NCBI GenBank assembly: GCA_030435675.1
Contig: CM059625.1
Location: forward strand, 16,554,001 to 16,618,000
Direction: 5' to 3'
DNA: 64,000 bases
DNA from: Steinernema hermaphroditum
Lineage: Eukaryota; Nematoda; Chromadorea; Rhabditida; Steinernematidae
The translations under genes were made by a program, and so were the position numbers. A model generated the notes under the pieces. That model was not told the DNA's origin and did no database searches. It worked only from the letters and a program-made list of their open reading frames with translations. Below are positions 48,148 through 58,492 of the stretch, piece after piece (within the stretch, counting starts at the first letter, position 1; every line of letters begins with the position of its first letter).

Positions 48148-48850
48148 GTCGGCCGTTAGACATACTACTGCTTCTCCTCCTCCTCCTCCTTCGGACAGCC
48201 AGTGCTGATCGAGGCGTCCAGTTCAACAGCAACAACGCAGCACAGGTGTCAAGTAGAGCGCCATCAATAACGCGTCCCCTCGATCAGCGGTGGTGGCCGG
48301 GCCGGCGATGTGTTGATTTCTAAAAAACCACACTTTTACTCAAAAGGTCATGCCGAGTGCAGTTTATGGTGTGAAGTCGTATTGTCTCGCGGCGCGTTTC
48401 GCGTGGCCCAAAGTGCCCTGGGGCGCCGAAGTTGCACCCTCAATCTGGTAGTGGTGGTGGTGGAAGAAGAAAAGCGACAACGATGCGCTCTGGGAGTCAC
48501 AAAGCGCAAGTCGATACATCAAAATGGTGTGTGTGCATGTAGCTGAGAAGCTGGTGGTGGTGGTGCCCTCGAAATGAGCGCAACACCAGCGTACTTCGGG
48601 CTTTTGAATAAATTTTGTGCGCCTGTCCATTAGACCATATTCGTGCATATTACGTAGGCGACAAAAGGGACGCCATATGCGCCTGTGCATTAGAATAGAC
48701 TATGGCCAACGGCCGAGAATATGTAAATTGGCGCACAAAGGCCAACAGACGTACACCCATGTAATACAATTAATTCATTGGACGCGTATCGAGTGACAAA
48801 GTCAACATAATGTCCGACCACAGGGGCACATTCTCGGGGCAGACACATCA

Positions 48851-49130
48851 TCAAAAATAGTTAACGACCGACTCAGCGGAAGTTCCACAAAAATACGGGG
48901 TAAGCGCGATGGCACGCCGTAACCTCTCGACCGGATCTTTATGATCGCACTGATCGAAAACATCTGTAAAGTGCACGATGTCGAACGGTTTCCGCGACTG
49001 CCACGGCCTCGCCCGCCGACGGAAAGGCTTACCGTAGGAGCAGTAAGTGAGCCGAAGGATGGCGCTCAAAATCGGGGAGGGCCACCCGAAGAATCGCTTA
49101 CTAATCGAATATGAATCGACGAATTTCTTG
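48851..49130 (-). CDS. Possible exon(s) of an unrecognised protein
   Basis: Open for more than 90 codons on the minus strand, without an ATG at its beginning. The peptide includes KPFDIVHFTDVFDQCDHKD and PVERLRRAIALTPYF and ends VVNYF. Amino-acid composition is protein-like rather than random. A donor-like ACG|GTAAGC lies within it at about 49030. I cannot name the family; it may be a terminal exon or a relic. Confidence 0.28.
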
Positions 49131-50754
49131 AAACGCGAAAGACGTGCATATCAGAGAGGGGAGATCTTGGTGTTTGTGCGAATGCAGGAGGACAACATGG
49201 AAGAAGACAACACACAAAGCGGCAAACAACGCTCGGCCCACGGCCCAGTGCACAACAGCTGGAGAGACGCAGACTTCGCCGCTCTATTATCTGTGCTCAT
49301 ATCAGAAAACTTTTCTTTCTTTTTTTCGTCTTCCACTTCGGGCGCGCGCGGGCGAAGAAACACGATTAGAACAGATGTTCCGGCCGTTTTCCGATCACGC
49401 TTCAATGAGTGGACGTCTGCGTAGAAACGAAGTTGCTGAGTGGATGCCGTAGAGAAAAAAGCGTCCAGAACGGAAGCGGCAAGCCCATTTTATAAATGCA
49501 CTTTTACGTTGAAGATATACAAAAAAAAAACGGCTGAAAGACACTGAAACTTCTGCAAAAGAGACCGATTGACCTCAATTTGGAAAAGTCAACTGTATAC
49601 TTTGGTCTCACTTCGCTACACTAACATGCTCAAGAAGCACAAGTAAAGCAATTTGGGGATTTGAACGAAAAAAACAATGGATGAGACTGGATTAGCTGGA
49701 GCAAACTTCAAAATCTATTTGTGGTCGAAAGCACGTCTGTTTTGAAAAAAGAGTCCTGATCTTTACTAACGAAATAGGACAAGTTACGTAACGTAACTGT
49801 TCGTGAATCGTTTTACATACTTTCGGTTTTATAAAAAAGGCATACCTTATGAACTGCGCACTCAACAACGTCAATGGAAACAAATTTGCTAGGATGAGTC
49901 TAATTGTGGAATGAAGCCTCCGTTTTTGATAAGGTTTATGCTCATCAAGGATATTACTTGACAGTTGACTCTGAGGCCGTAAGGTAGATAGATGAGTGAA
50001 GAACGTAAGATCTCATCCAGGTTTGCAATGAAACGGACAACAGCGATTTGAATTCGCTCTGGAAGTGTATCATATACCACCATCACCCAACCTATGCAAA
50101 AAAAACTTCAAAAGCTGATAAGAATCTGCGTTTTTGAGCGCGAAGATCCACTGGGATCGCACTCGTGCATACCGCAAACCGAAAAACAGAAAAAACATAA
50201 ACATAGCGTCATATTGCGTCATTGTTCCTTTCATGTCACGAACATCTGCGTGCAACTTACACATCCGACTGATCCTTATAGAATAAAGCTGTTACCGCAT
50301 GATCAACACGTATAAGTTCGTCTTTTTGAAATACTCCAGAACTGGCGAGAATTTAATACATCGAAGGAGTACGAGCACCGATTGAAGCCTATGCAAATGG
50401 GAGCAGCAGAGCCATTTTATAGACCAGTTGGCCCCATAAGACATATCCCCTTCCAAAAAAAAGAAAAAAGAGGAATTCAAATTGATGAACTCGCACGCTC
50501 CGAGGGGTGGTCCTCAAAGAGCGCTCTTCATGCGGAACGCTTCCTTAATTGTCGTCTCCAAAGGCATGTGATGACAAAAACAATCATAAAGACGGTTTTG
50601 GTATGGCTGTCCATCAACCGTTTCCTTCATCTTCTGCGCTACGCAAAAAGCGGAACCTCTTAAAGATCAGTTCTACGCCACAAAATCAACGATTTAGTCA
50701 AAATTTATTTTGAGTGCTTTCGCCGTTTTTCATAGATGCAAATGTATCTGCGAA

Positions 50755-51078
50755 TTATCGTCGTCCATAAATCACTTTGGCCCTATATGCAGCTCGGCCC
50801 AATTCGGGAGCGGAATTAATTGCGCAAGCTTCGTCGGAAAGATGTTTGGAAACGCTGTTTTCCGTTTGTGCTAACAAGGTTCTTCCGATCCACTTCTTCG
50901 TCTTTTTCTTGTTGTTCTCTGCACTGCAACCGCCGATACTCGACTGACGCACCCAACTCGTTTCCTCTAAGGAATAATCACTAGCCGCCGGAGTCGCCCA
51001 CATTTGTGGCACCGGATGATTTAGGAGGCGTTCCAAATTATTATCTTCTCGTCTATCGGAAGTATTATGAATTGCCAT
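50755..51078 (-). CDS. Hypothetical intronless 107-aa basic protein
   Basis: ATG-to-TAA frame on the minus strand, 345 bp downstream of the homeodomain gene and on the same strand. The product is hydrophilic, with a Lys-rich centre (NNKKKTKKW) and a C-terminal LGRAAYRAKVIYGRR, and no signal peptide or membrane segment. Codon choice looks coding-like. No homologue recognised. It could instead be the last exon of something larger. Confidence 0.38.
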   Translation of the reverse strand: MAIHNTSDRREDNNLERLLNHPVPQMWATPAASDYSLEETSWVRQSSIGGCSAENNKKKTKKWIGRTLLAQTENSVSKHLSDEACAINSAPELGRAAYRAKVIYGRR

Positions 51079-51422
51079 AATACAGACACAAATGGTAGTG
51101 CTTTATCAAAGAGTTAATTCAGGGAATAGATCCAATCAACATTATTATTTATCATGAACAGTTAAGATAAAAAAAAGTTGGCTCTTTTGCAGACTATTCT
51201 CAGCATCTTCCTGCTGCTGTATTTCTATATTATGTATCGTAAACAGAGAAACAGAGAGCGCTTAGATCGTGTTTGGGGCAGGATAAAAACAATTTGGACT
51301 CATAACTCTTAAAAGCGTACTGGACACCGCAATCAGTGCTGTGACAATCACTTGGATCGGTGTTTATGAACAAGATGCGGAAAAAGCTTCAAATCTTTGA
51401 TTATTGTTTATTCATTACTGTT

Positions 51423-52739
51423 TCAACACTTGTTATTATAACGGGCACTTATCTGTTGGATTTGTCGGGTATGCGAGGCAGTGCTCTTCTGTTGTGACCT
51501 GCATTTTTTTACCGCCTGTTCTCGAGCAATTTTGTTGAACTTGACATTGGAGAGTCCAGTTGTCATAGGTAAATCTCCTGCCTTTTCCTCGATCGGGCAG
51601 CTGATTTTTCTGGACATGCGTTCGCGAATGGACTTCTGCTTAGTGGTGAATTTTTGATGTCTCCCACGCTTTTGGTTTCCATCGTTTGGTAGACTATGTA
51701 GATAGATGGTCGCATGTTGATTGGGGAAGTGCATCTGCAAAGGCAACCCTTTCGTAGATGTCTGAGCTGCAGGTAGTTTCGCAAGGACTGACGACTGGGT
51801 TCGAGCTGCGGTCTTCTTTAGTGGTTCTGATGACTGTGCTATGACCTTCTTTTTCTTCTCCGAAGCTTTTACATAGCTGCGCTTATTGGAAAACCAGCTA
51901 CTGACGCGATCCAGTTCCAGATTTAGTTCGCGTGCTAGTTCGATTTTCTCTGCCAATGACGGTTTGCAGTTTTTGGCAAAGACTTTGTTCAACCGATTTG
52001 ATTGCTCGGCCGTCATTCGAGTTCTTTGCTTTGCAGGTTCGGAGCGTTTGGGATTGATTGGTTGACTGAGGGTGATGCGAGCGCTGAAAGTCGTTGATTC
52101 TGGAGATGCGCAAAGTGGCTTCACTGCAATGTTAGTACGCTCACTCGGGGCAGACGGCAGCGGTGGAGGTGAAAATGGGTGTTCTGGGTGCTCCCTTTCT
52201 TTGAGTTTGACGGGCAAAGACGTCTGTGAAAGTACTTCACGAGGACAAGAACTCCTTTGTGAAACAGACGGAGGTATCGTAGATTCTTCCACGGTTGACG
52301 TTTCCATAGCGTTAGGTAGCTTGCCTTCTTCTTTAGTGCCGTTTGCGGGCAAAGGAACCAGAACGGCCTTATTCTCTTCCTCACTCAGTTCATTGACAAC
52401 CTTAGGCTCGTCCTTGATTTCTTCTACGTCTCCGAGTGACGCTGAAGCCAACAGACGAGGATGCTCTGTTTTCTCGGAGATAGGCTTGACTGGATTTGCA
52501 TCAGTTGTCACCACTAGGCTTCCTTGTGCATTCGTCACTACTGGCTTCTCTGGAATGTGCAGGCTTTCAGAGATGGTCATTGAGAGACTCTCCGACTCGG
52601 CCAGTAGTTCATTGAGAGAGTCGTCACTGCTGCCGAACAGGTAACCCAGCTCATGCTCCTTGAACTGCTTCCATTTCCGTAGCTCAGTCCTTATGATTTG
52701 TTGGCGTCGAAGTGAATCGCGAATCAGATCACTACTCAT
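51423..52739 (-). CDS. Divergent homeodomain protein, intronless, 438 aa
   Basis: A single exon. I chose the ATG at 52739 (MSSDLIRDSLRRQQ) over one 87 nt upstream because a TATATAT box lies at about 52776-52784, so the upstream ATG would fall before the likely transcription start. A homeodomain is at about residues 236-296: QRTRMTAEQSNRLNKVF, then SLAEKIELARELNLELDRVSSWFSNKR. Helix-3 residues W48, F49, N51 and R53 are kept, as are L16 and F20, but position 50 is Ser and 52 is Lys (WFSNKR instead of WFQNRR). The acidic Ser/Glu-rich N-terminal half and basic C-terminal tail have no known domain. A sequence-specific nuclear DNA-binding protein is likely. The class is not identifiable; position 50 Ser implies altered base preference. 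Confidence 0.82.
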   Translation of the reverse strand: MSSDLIRDSLRRQQIIRTELRKWKQFKEHELGYLFGSSDDSLNELLAESESLSMTISESLHIPEKPVVTNAQGSLVVTTDANPVKPISEKTEHPRLLASASLGDVEEIKDEPKVVNELSEEENKAVLVPLPANGTKEEGKLPNAMETSTVEESTIPPSVSQRSSCPREVLSQTSLPVKLKEREHPEHPFSPPPLPSAPSERTNIAVKPLCASPESTTFSARITLSQPINPKRSEPAKQRTRMTAEQSNRLNKVFAKNCKPSLAEKIELARELNLELDRVSSWFSNKRSYVKASEKKKKVIAQSSEPLKKTAARTQSSVLAKLPAAQTSTKGLPLQMHFPNQHATIYLHSLPNDGNQKRGRHQKFTTKQKSIRERMSRKISCPIEEKAGDLPMTTGLSNVKFNKIAREQAVKKCRSQQKSTASHTRQIQQISARYNNKC

Positions 52740-52775
52740 TTTTGAGGAAAATGGTTTCAACGCAATGGTATGCAG

Positions 52776-52784
52776 ATATATAAG
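52776..52784 (-). promoter_or_regulatory. TATA box of the homeodomain gene
   Basis: TTATATATC on the minus strand, about 40 bp before the chosen ATG. Confidence 0.45.
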
Positions 52785-53351
52785 GGATGCATTGAAATAT
52801 TTGCACTGTGAAAAGCGATGCAGCATTGGATTAAGCGCCTATTCTGCGCAAGACCGCCAATTTATTTGTATATGCAACATATAGACAATAGACAACAAAC
52901 TGTGTCTACCCTCTAACTATTGGTCTTGTATATCAGCGCTGACTAGACTATAGATCTAAACCGGTCTAGGCTCTATACAGTCCTTGTCTCTTGCTGTCTA
53001 TTGCTAAAGTGCTATTCTCCATCTTAATTCAGAAATTTCATTGTTTCGGATACAGTCCGTTTGACGAAGCCGCTGATCATTTCTGCGCCAAGTGCACAAC
53101 AGTGAGACCAAATACATGTTCATTAATATGTTTTACATGCCAATCACGGACAAGTTCAACAGGGTATGATGATTGGACAACAAATAGCACTGACGACACA
53201 CAACAGAGATAGTTTAATACATGTTGTTCACATAACACATAAGCCAGCTTGGTTTGCAGCTTCTTCTGCGCAACGAGATCACTTGCCCGAAGGGGGAGAG
53301 CGAGAACGGCTCCTAGGCAAGCAGAGATTTATACCGAATTGGGCCGATTAC
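52785..53351. other. Intergenic between two minus-strand genes
   Basis: Contains the upstream region of the homeodomain gene and the 3' UTR of the SR-protein gene. No further gene seen. Confidence 0.45.
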
Positions 53352-54641
53352 TTACTTCGATCGGCTGAAGCTGCGACGAGGCGACTTCCGCTCGTCATAG
53401 CGGGGAGATCCTCGCTCGGCCGGCGAGCGAGTGCGGCTGCGGGGAGAACGACGGCGCGGAGAACGAGAGCGCGACCGAGGCGATCTAGACCTAGAAGCAC
53501 TTCTATAAAATGATTAAATGCGTTCTCACAGAGTCCGATGTTAACAAACGGTCAACCGAAGTGGTGAGTGTCGAACGTAAGAGAAACGGACAAACCAAGA
53601 AAAAACCTTTTGAATTTCGTAGCGTCGACAGTGGCCAATACAGAAAAGAAGTTTCCTGGTGATGGTCGCTTCTTTTCCTTACCAAGCGGTGGCGCGCAAG
53701 TTGGAAGCGACGTCTCTTATTGGGAGCACGGAGGGGAGGCCGTTTCGGAGCGAAGAGGAGAAGTGGTTCGCGAGCTCATTCTCAGTTTTGACTCTTTTCG
53801 AGAGGCTGTGGAGAGGTGGTGGTGGAGGTGTGCATCTCTCAGGTTATATCGCCGCAAATTTGGCCGCTGGGGTGGAGGACGAGCTGCGTAGCAGAAGGAG
53901 GCGGAAGAAGGAGTACGGGAGGCTCGAGGAAGATACGGCTAGATGGTGGTGGTGGTGGCTCGGGAGACCCTCGTTCAAATGGTGGTGGAGTTTGTGCTGC
54001 CGCGAGGGTAGAAGTAAAAAGGAGACTAGAAGGCGAGGGCGAGCAGAAAAGCCGCATCGTAGAGTCGATGAAACGGCTAAAACGAACAGTTTTAATATAA
54101 AAAAGGATGAGTTTCGTTGTTGTCATGTTGGGTTGTGGCAGTAGACGCTCCGTGAAGTTGCGTAGCTGATGGTGTTGCTCATGTTGTTGATGTTGTTGTT
54201 GTAGTCGACGCCGATAGGACGACGACGCAAAAATCAGAACACTGTTCTTACCTAGAGTAGCGTCGACCTCCACGACTGCCGCCTCCGAAGCCTCCTCCTC
54301 CTCCTCCTCCACCGCCGCCGCCACCGCCGTTACGGCGCTTTCCATGTGACAGCTCTACACGAGCGCGCACTCCGCAGATGCGGGCTCCGTCCAGAGAGCG
54401 AACCGCGTCTTCAGCGTCACGGTTGTCTTCAAACTCGACGAAGGCGAATCCTGGCGGGCGACGAGCCACCCACACCTTGCGGATCCGTCCGAATCGGTGG
54501 AACGCGTCTTCGATCTATAAAATATGGTCAATATACACCAAAAAAGATGGAGACGCATTTTACCTCCTGCGAAGTGGCATCTGGGGGCAAGCCTCCCACG
54601 TAGACCTTGCAGTCAAGATAATCGGCAGCACGACGCGACAT
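53352..54641 (-). CDS. rsp-6: SR splicing factor, SRSF3/RSP-6-like, 163 aa
   Basis: Three exons on the minus strand: 54641-54564, 54514-54252, 53502-53352. One RRM covers about residues 10-85: RNP2 is KVYVGGL, RNP1 is PPGFAFVEF, and the signature [18 protein letters not shown] is that of the SRp20/9G8 group. [15 protein letters not shown] closes the RRM, a Gly run follows, and then a short RS domain ([20 protein letters not shown]) ends SFSRSK. Closest to C. elegans RSP-6. SR proteins bind exonic enhancers and promote splice-site choice and mRNA export; the nuclear role is by homology. A 749-nt intron separates RRM and RS exons; long introns in SR genes often hold regulated poison exons, but I did not identify one. 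Confidence 0.93.
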
Positions 54642-55900
54642 AGTTTCCGGTTCGAGAAGGATAGGTTCTGAAACATTGTTGCGTAAGCAGGTAACTTAAA
54701 AAATATTGATCATATTGACGATTAAACATTGACACGGGACTCGAGAAAAACGAAATAGAACCCAGCACGACGCACGCGTACTCACATTCACAGCCAACGC
54801 CGCCATTACCGCGCTGGGCTTCGGCACGCGCTTGTTTAGTCGATAAGGTTCTGCCACGATTGCGATCCACTATAATTCAAGTATTGGCTGCGTGCCAAAC
54901 CACGCAAAATTCGCTGGATCATATGTGTCGGTGTTGATGTCAAGGTTTTTGGATTAAAGAAACAAGGAAAGATATATGCTAACGTATTTCTCAAGAGCCA
55001 TTTTATTTATAATTTGACTACATGTAAGAAATAGTTCTGCTTTTTATTCAAAAGCTCGATTAGAAGCTCAAAACGCGTCGGAATGCGTGTCTATATCGAA
55101 TCTACTCTCTTAAATCTAGTTCATTGGTTTGTGGTGGTATGATTTTAGTGCAATCGTTCGCTATGAAATATTTAAACAACCTCCTTCTTTTAAAAAACTG
55201 CGAAAACAACCTCCTTCTTTAGAGCTTCCCTCAGAACTATCCAACTGAAGAGATATTTCTGATATGTCCCACAGTTCAGGATAGTGAAGAAGTACGTGCA
55301 CTTAGCTACTGTTGTGCTGACTGCTTTAAGCTTGGCCCCTTGTTATGCTTTCATGCACTTGTGCTTATTCGTACGTATGCAAAGTTTTACTTATATACCG
55401 ACGTACACTGGATTACGGTAGTCGTTCACGATTGCGGGCGATATTTCGTTTAGACTCTTTGCTCCATATGAATCGCAATTTGTAGAGCTCAATGAATCAC
55501 AATGCTCAACATGAATCGCTTTGCAGATTGCGATTGATCTTTGCGACTGAGTAGCCCCTTTTCTGGAGGCGGCGGGCTAACTTAGGTACCTCTCAACTCA
55601 TGTAGTTTCCCGATGTGGGTTGATGTCTTCTTTGTCATCAGATCACAGTACAAGCAAATCATGTTTTGACAGATAATTTCGGAGATCTGCATCGCTTTCG
55701 ATTGTGCAAACAACGCTCCACAGTTTACATCGACAAAGTACACCCCTTCGAACACCATCAATTATAAAATTTATTATTTTTCAAACATTATTCTGGTCGT
55801 TGGTTTGTTCCGCGGAAATACTTATGTTCCAATCGATCTTTGTCATACGGCAAGGCTCCTTGTTACAGATGTTATAAACCTCAAAAAGAAGGACGAAACT
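54642..55900. other. Divergent intergenic region (rsp-6 / COG8)
   Basis: Contains the upstream regions of rsp-6 (-) and COG8 (+). A GC-rich island near 54760-54860 is likely promoter DNA. A short direct repeat of ACAACCTCCTTCTTT occurs at about 55177 and 55206. No gene seen. Confidence 0.45.
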
Positions 55901-58033
55901 ATGTCAGCTTCCCGCACCCGAGCTCCTTCGACGTCGAAGACGATTGAGGATGATCTAAAAGTTCTCAGTGTAGGCCGACTGCGTAAGATTTGTTCCGTTT
56001 TCATCGTGTGTTTCATTCAAGCCGTGTTCAGGGACAGAGCGGTCTGGTCTATCTTCGCGTATCCTTCATTTACAAAACGAAATCGGAGATTTAGCCTTTA
56101 ACAACTATCGAACGTATGCTGATGTCGGAAGAACTGCCGAACTATGCAAGGAAATGGTCAGCTTTTGATGATATTTCCATTGCTAATTGACAAATTTCAG
56201 TTTGCTGACATGAGCGAAACAATGTCCGAGCTGAAAGAGGAAGTCCCAGATCTCGTGCAGAGTATTAAGCACTTTTACACGGATTCAAAGAAAGGTGCTA
56301 CGGAATTGGCAATTCTGCAGAAGTCGACCGCTACTACCAATCCACTATGGGATCTGTTCACCTTACCAAATGTAATGTGTTGGCGCATTCCGTGCAATTC
56401 TTAATCTCCATTATTTAGATCATGGAAAAGTGTATTCGCGCTGGTTACTATGATGCAGCGTACTCACTGACGAACTATGGTTCTCAGTTGGAGCAGCAGA
56501 ACCTTACGAAAAATCCTGTTGTTAAGGTGAGCGAACTTAGCCTCGTTACGTCTTGTTCATGCTGTAGTTCAGGTGGTTGTGGATGTGCTGAACAACGCTC
56601 GCCATGGACTGCTCGACGAGCTATTCAATAAGTTCTCTGGACCCGTTGATCTTGCAACTGGCATTCAAGTTGTTAATAATATCCGCAAAATTCCGTCGAT
56701 TTCACCGACACAACTTCGAGTAACAATTCTACAGTATCGGGACATGTACTTGGAGAAACAGATAATTAGCGTCATGGGTGAACCTAATTTTTTGCAACGT
56801 GCAATCGACATCTATCGAGAGTGCATGTACGAAACCATGGTTCTCTATCTTGCTGTATTCCCGGAGAACGACTTCCAAAAGAGATTTGTAAGCAAAGTGT
56901 TATAGAACGGATCAGTATATCCTGCTTACAGGATGTGATAGTTGATCCTCGATGGGAGCAGTGGAAGCCGGCGCCTCAAAATGTTCTTCTACAGCAATGG
57001 GCATTGAGAAACCTAAATCGACTGTTTGAGCACATCAAGCTCGCAGAGAATAAGAAAGCTGTGGACATGAACGACATGGTATCGAAGCTGATGACGTTCG
57101 CCTTTTCATTTGGCCGCATGGGACTCGACTTCAGAAATCTCATCATCAACCAGTTCGATGACATTTTCAAGTCCCACTTCAGCTCTAAAGTAGAAGCCGC
57201 CACTACAGCGTAAGTTCCTATTCTAAGCGTTGCGCAACAAGCTATCAATAATGGCGATCAATCCAGCAAAATGCATACTCATCCCATCTGCAGCCAATAT
57301 CATATTTATATTGCAGGTTGACAAACGAAGCAGGAATCATCGATTTCGTAGAAACTCCCGTAGCGAGTTCTATGATTTCAGACGGAGACGCCGTGTCGGA
57401 CGTCAGTATGGAAATCAATCAGTGGGATGCTCTGTGCATTTATGGAAATGAAATACTGACTGCTTTGAACGACTTAAGACAGAATCTATCAATTATTCAG
57501 GTTGGCCATATATACCGTTGCGCTGCTAGACAACGTGCTATTTTAGTTGAACTGGTGTGTTGAAATTCTAAAGAAGAGCTTTAAAACAGTACTCTCGTGG
57601 CTGGACCGACTGATGGATTCAGATCGTTCAGCCGTTGTTGAGAAGGCCGCGCTGCTCTTCATAAAAGTGTTTGTGCCGTTCCTTCGCAAGAATCTGCACA
57701 CCTGCTTTGGCTACGAAAAGTGTTTCCGTTCTGTATTCCGCAGCGCTGTAACGAAAGAAGAATTCGTAAGTTTTAAGTATTAAACGTTCGAGACGAAAAA
57801 GTTTCGTTTTGCAGGAGTCGCACTACTCTCTTCTTAGTGATGATCTGTTTTCGCACTGCGTCCACCACGATGTGTTTCTGGAAGCATATCGGAGCTTATT
57901 AGTTGTTCCACCTGCCGAGGAAGAAGCTGCTGCATCTGAGGGGCTTCCCATGGATTCCCCTCTGATTGAGAAGGATGATGCCGTAGTGGAAGCGGTTAGT
58001 GTTTCCACGCAATTGGATGAATCTGTCTGCTGA
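55901..58033 (+). CDS. cogc-8: COG8, conserved oligomeric Golgi complex subunit 8, 566 aa
   Basis: Nine exons: 55901-55982, 56032-56156, 56201-56371, 56419-56526, 56573-56887, 56932-57209, 57317-57500, 57547-57765, 57815-58033. COG8 (Dor1 family) is part of lobe B of the COG tether that retrieves Golgi glycosylation enzymes in retrograde vesicles. Matching blocks in family order: LQNEIGDLAFNNYRTYADV (N-terminal coil), LPNIMEKCIRAGYYDAAYSL, VVVDVLNNARHGLLDELF, INNIRK-like IQVVNNIRKIPSISPTQLR, FLQARD-like FLQRAIDIYREC, LMTFAFSFGRMGLDFRNLI, ILTALNDLRQNLSII and FIKVFVPFLRKNLHTCFG. Length fits (human 612). Acidic, poorly conserved C-terminus, as usual. The next gene (+) starts 460 bp downstream; an operon cannot be excluded but nothing shows it. 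Confidence 0.93.
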
Positions 58034-58492
58034 TCTAAAACGAGTTTCTTCTATTGTGTCTGTGATAAATATTACTAAATTATTATTAATGTACATGTAT
58101 AAATAAATGTGGGGTGTCGCTTTTGATTTCGTTAGAATCTGCAGCGAAGAGAGAAAGGACATGAAAGGTATACTCTAACTTCCTGCTATATACAGCGTTG
58201 AAAGTTTCGCATTGTGATGATTGAGACAAAAGCAATGGTCAAGGTGTAGTCCTACGTGCGTAGGTTACTGTAAGATCGATTTCTGATGAGTCCCTTCGGA
58301 GCACTGACTGAATCAAGTGCAGTAAAATAGGTTCATTTGCGCACGCATTAAAGATTACCGGCATTTGTTTGATGACAGTGTCACAACACAATGCGTAAAT
58401 CATTGACGCTTAATCGAATGATTGATGGCGATTAGTTGCGTGCTGAGCAAAAATGCGCGGAGCTGCTCACGCTGTTGTCGCTGTGATGCGGG
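58034..58492. other. COG8 3' UTR and upstream region of the receptor gene
   Basis: AATAAA at about 58101-58106 is the likely COG8 polyadenylation signal. Nothing else recognised. Confidence 0.5.

Larger units (their letters stand above)
48148..51422. other. Intergenic, 3.3 kb, with two possible small coding pieces
   Basis: Upstream of the arrestin start there is a CTC repeat (about 48173-48192) and GC-rich sequence. A degenerate duplicated motif TGCGCCTGTSCATTAGA appears near 48619 and 48679. Two coding-like frames on the minus strand are listed separately (48851-49130 and 50755-51078). Otherwise nothing recognisable. Confidence 0.4.

Noticed and set aside
49047..49424. Plus-strand 125-codon frame
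   Set aside because: No ATG at its start, overlaps a similar-length frame on the other strand, no domain; GC-rich composition can explain it.
52072..52644. Plus-strand 190-codon Ser-rich frame
   Set aside because: Antisense of the homeodomain gene's coding exon, with no domain of its own.
53839..54345. Minus-strand 168-codon frame with poly-Glu/Ala and poly-Pro
   Set aside because: Covers the rsp-6 Gly-rich exon in another frame and its intron; low-complexity composition explains the openness.
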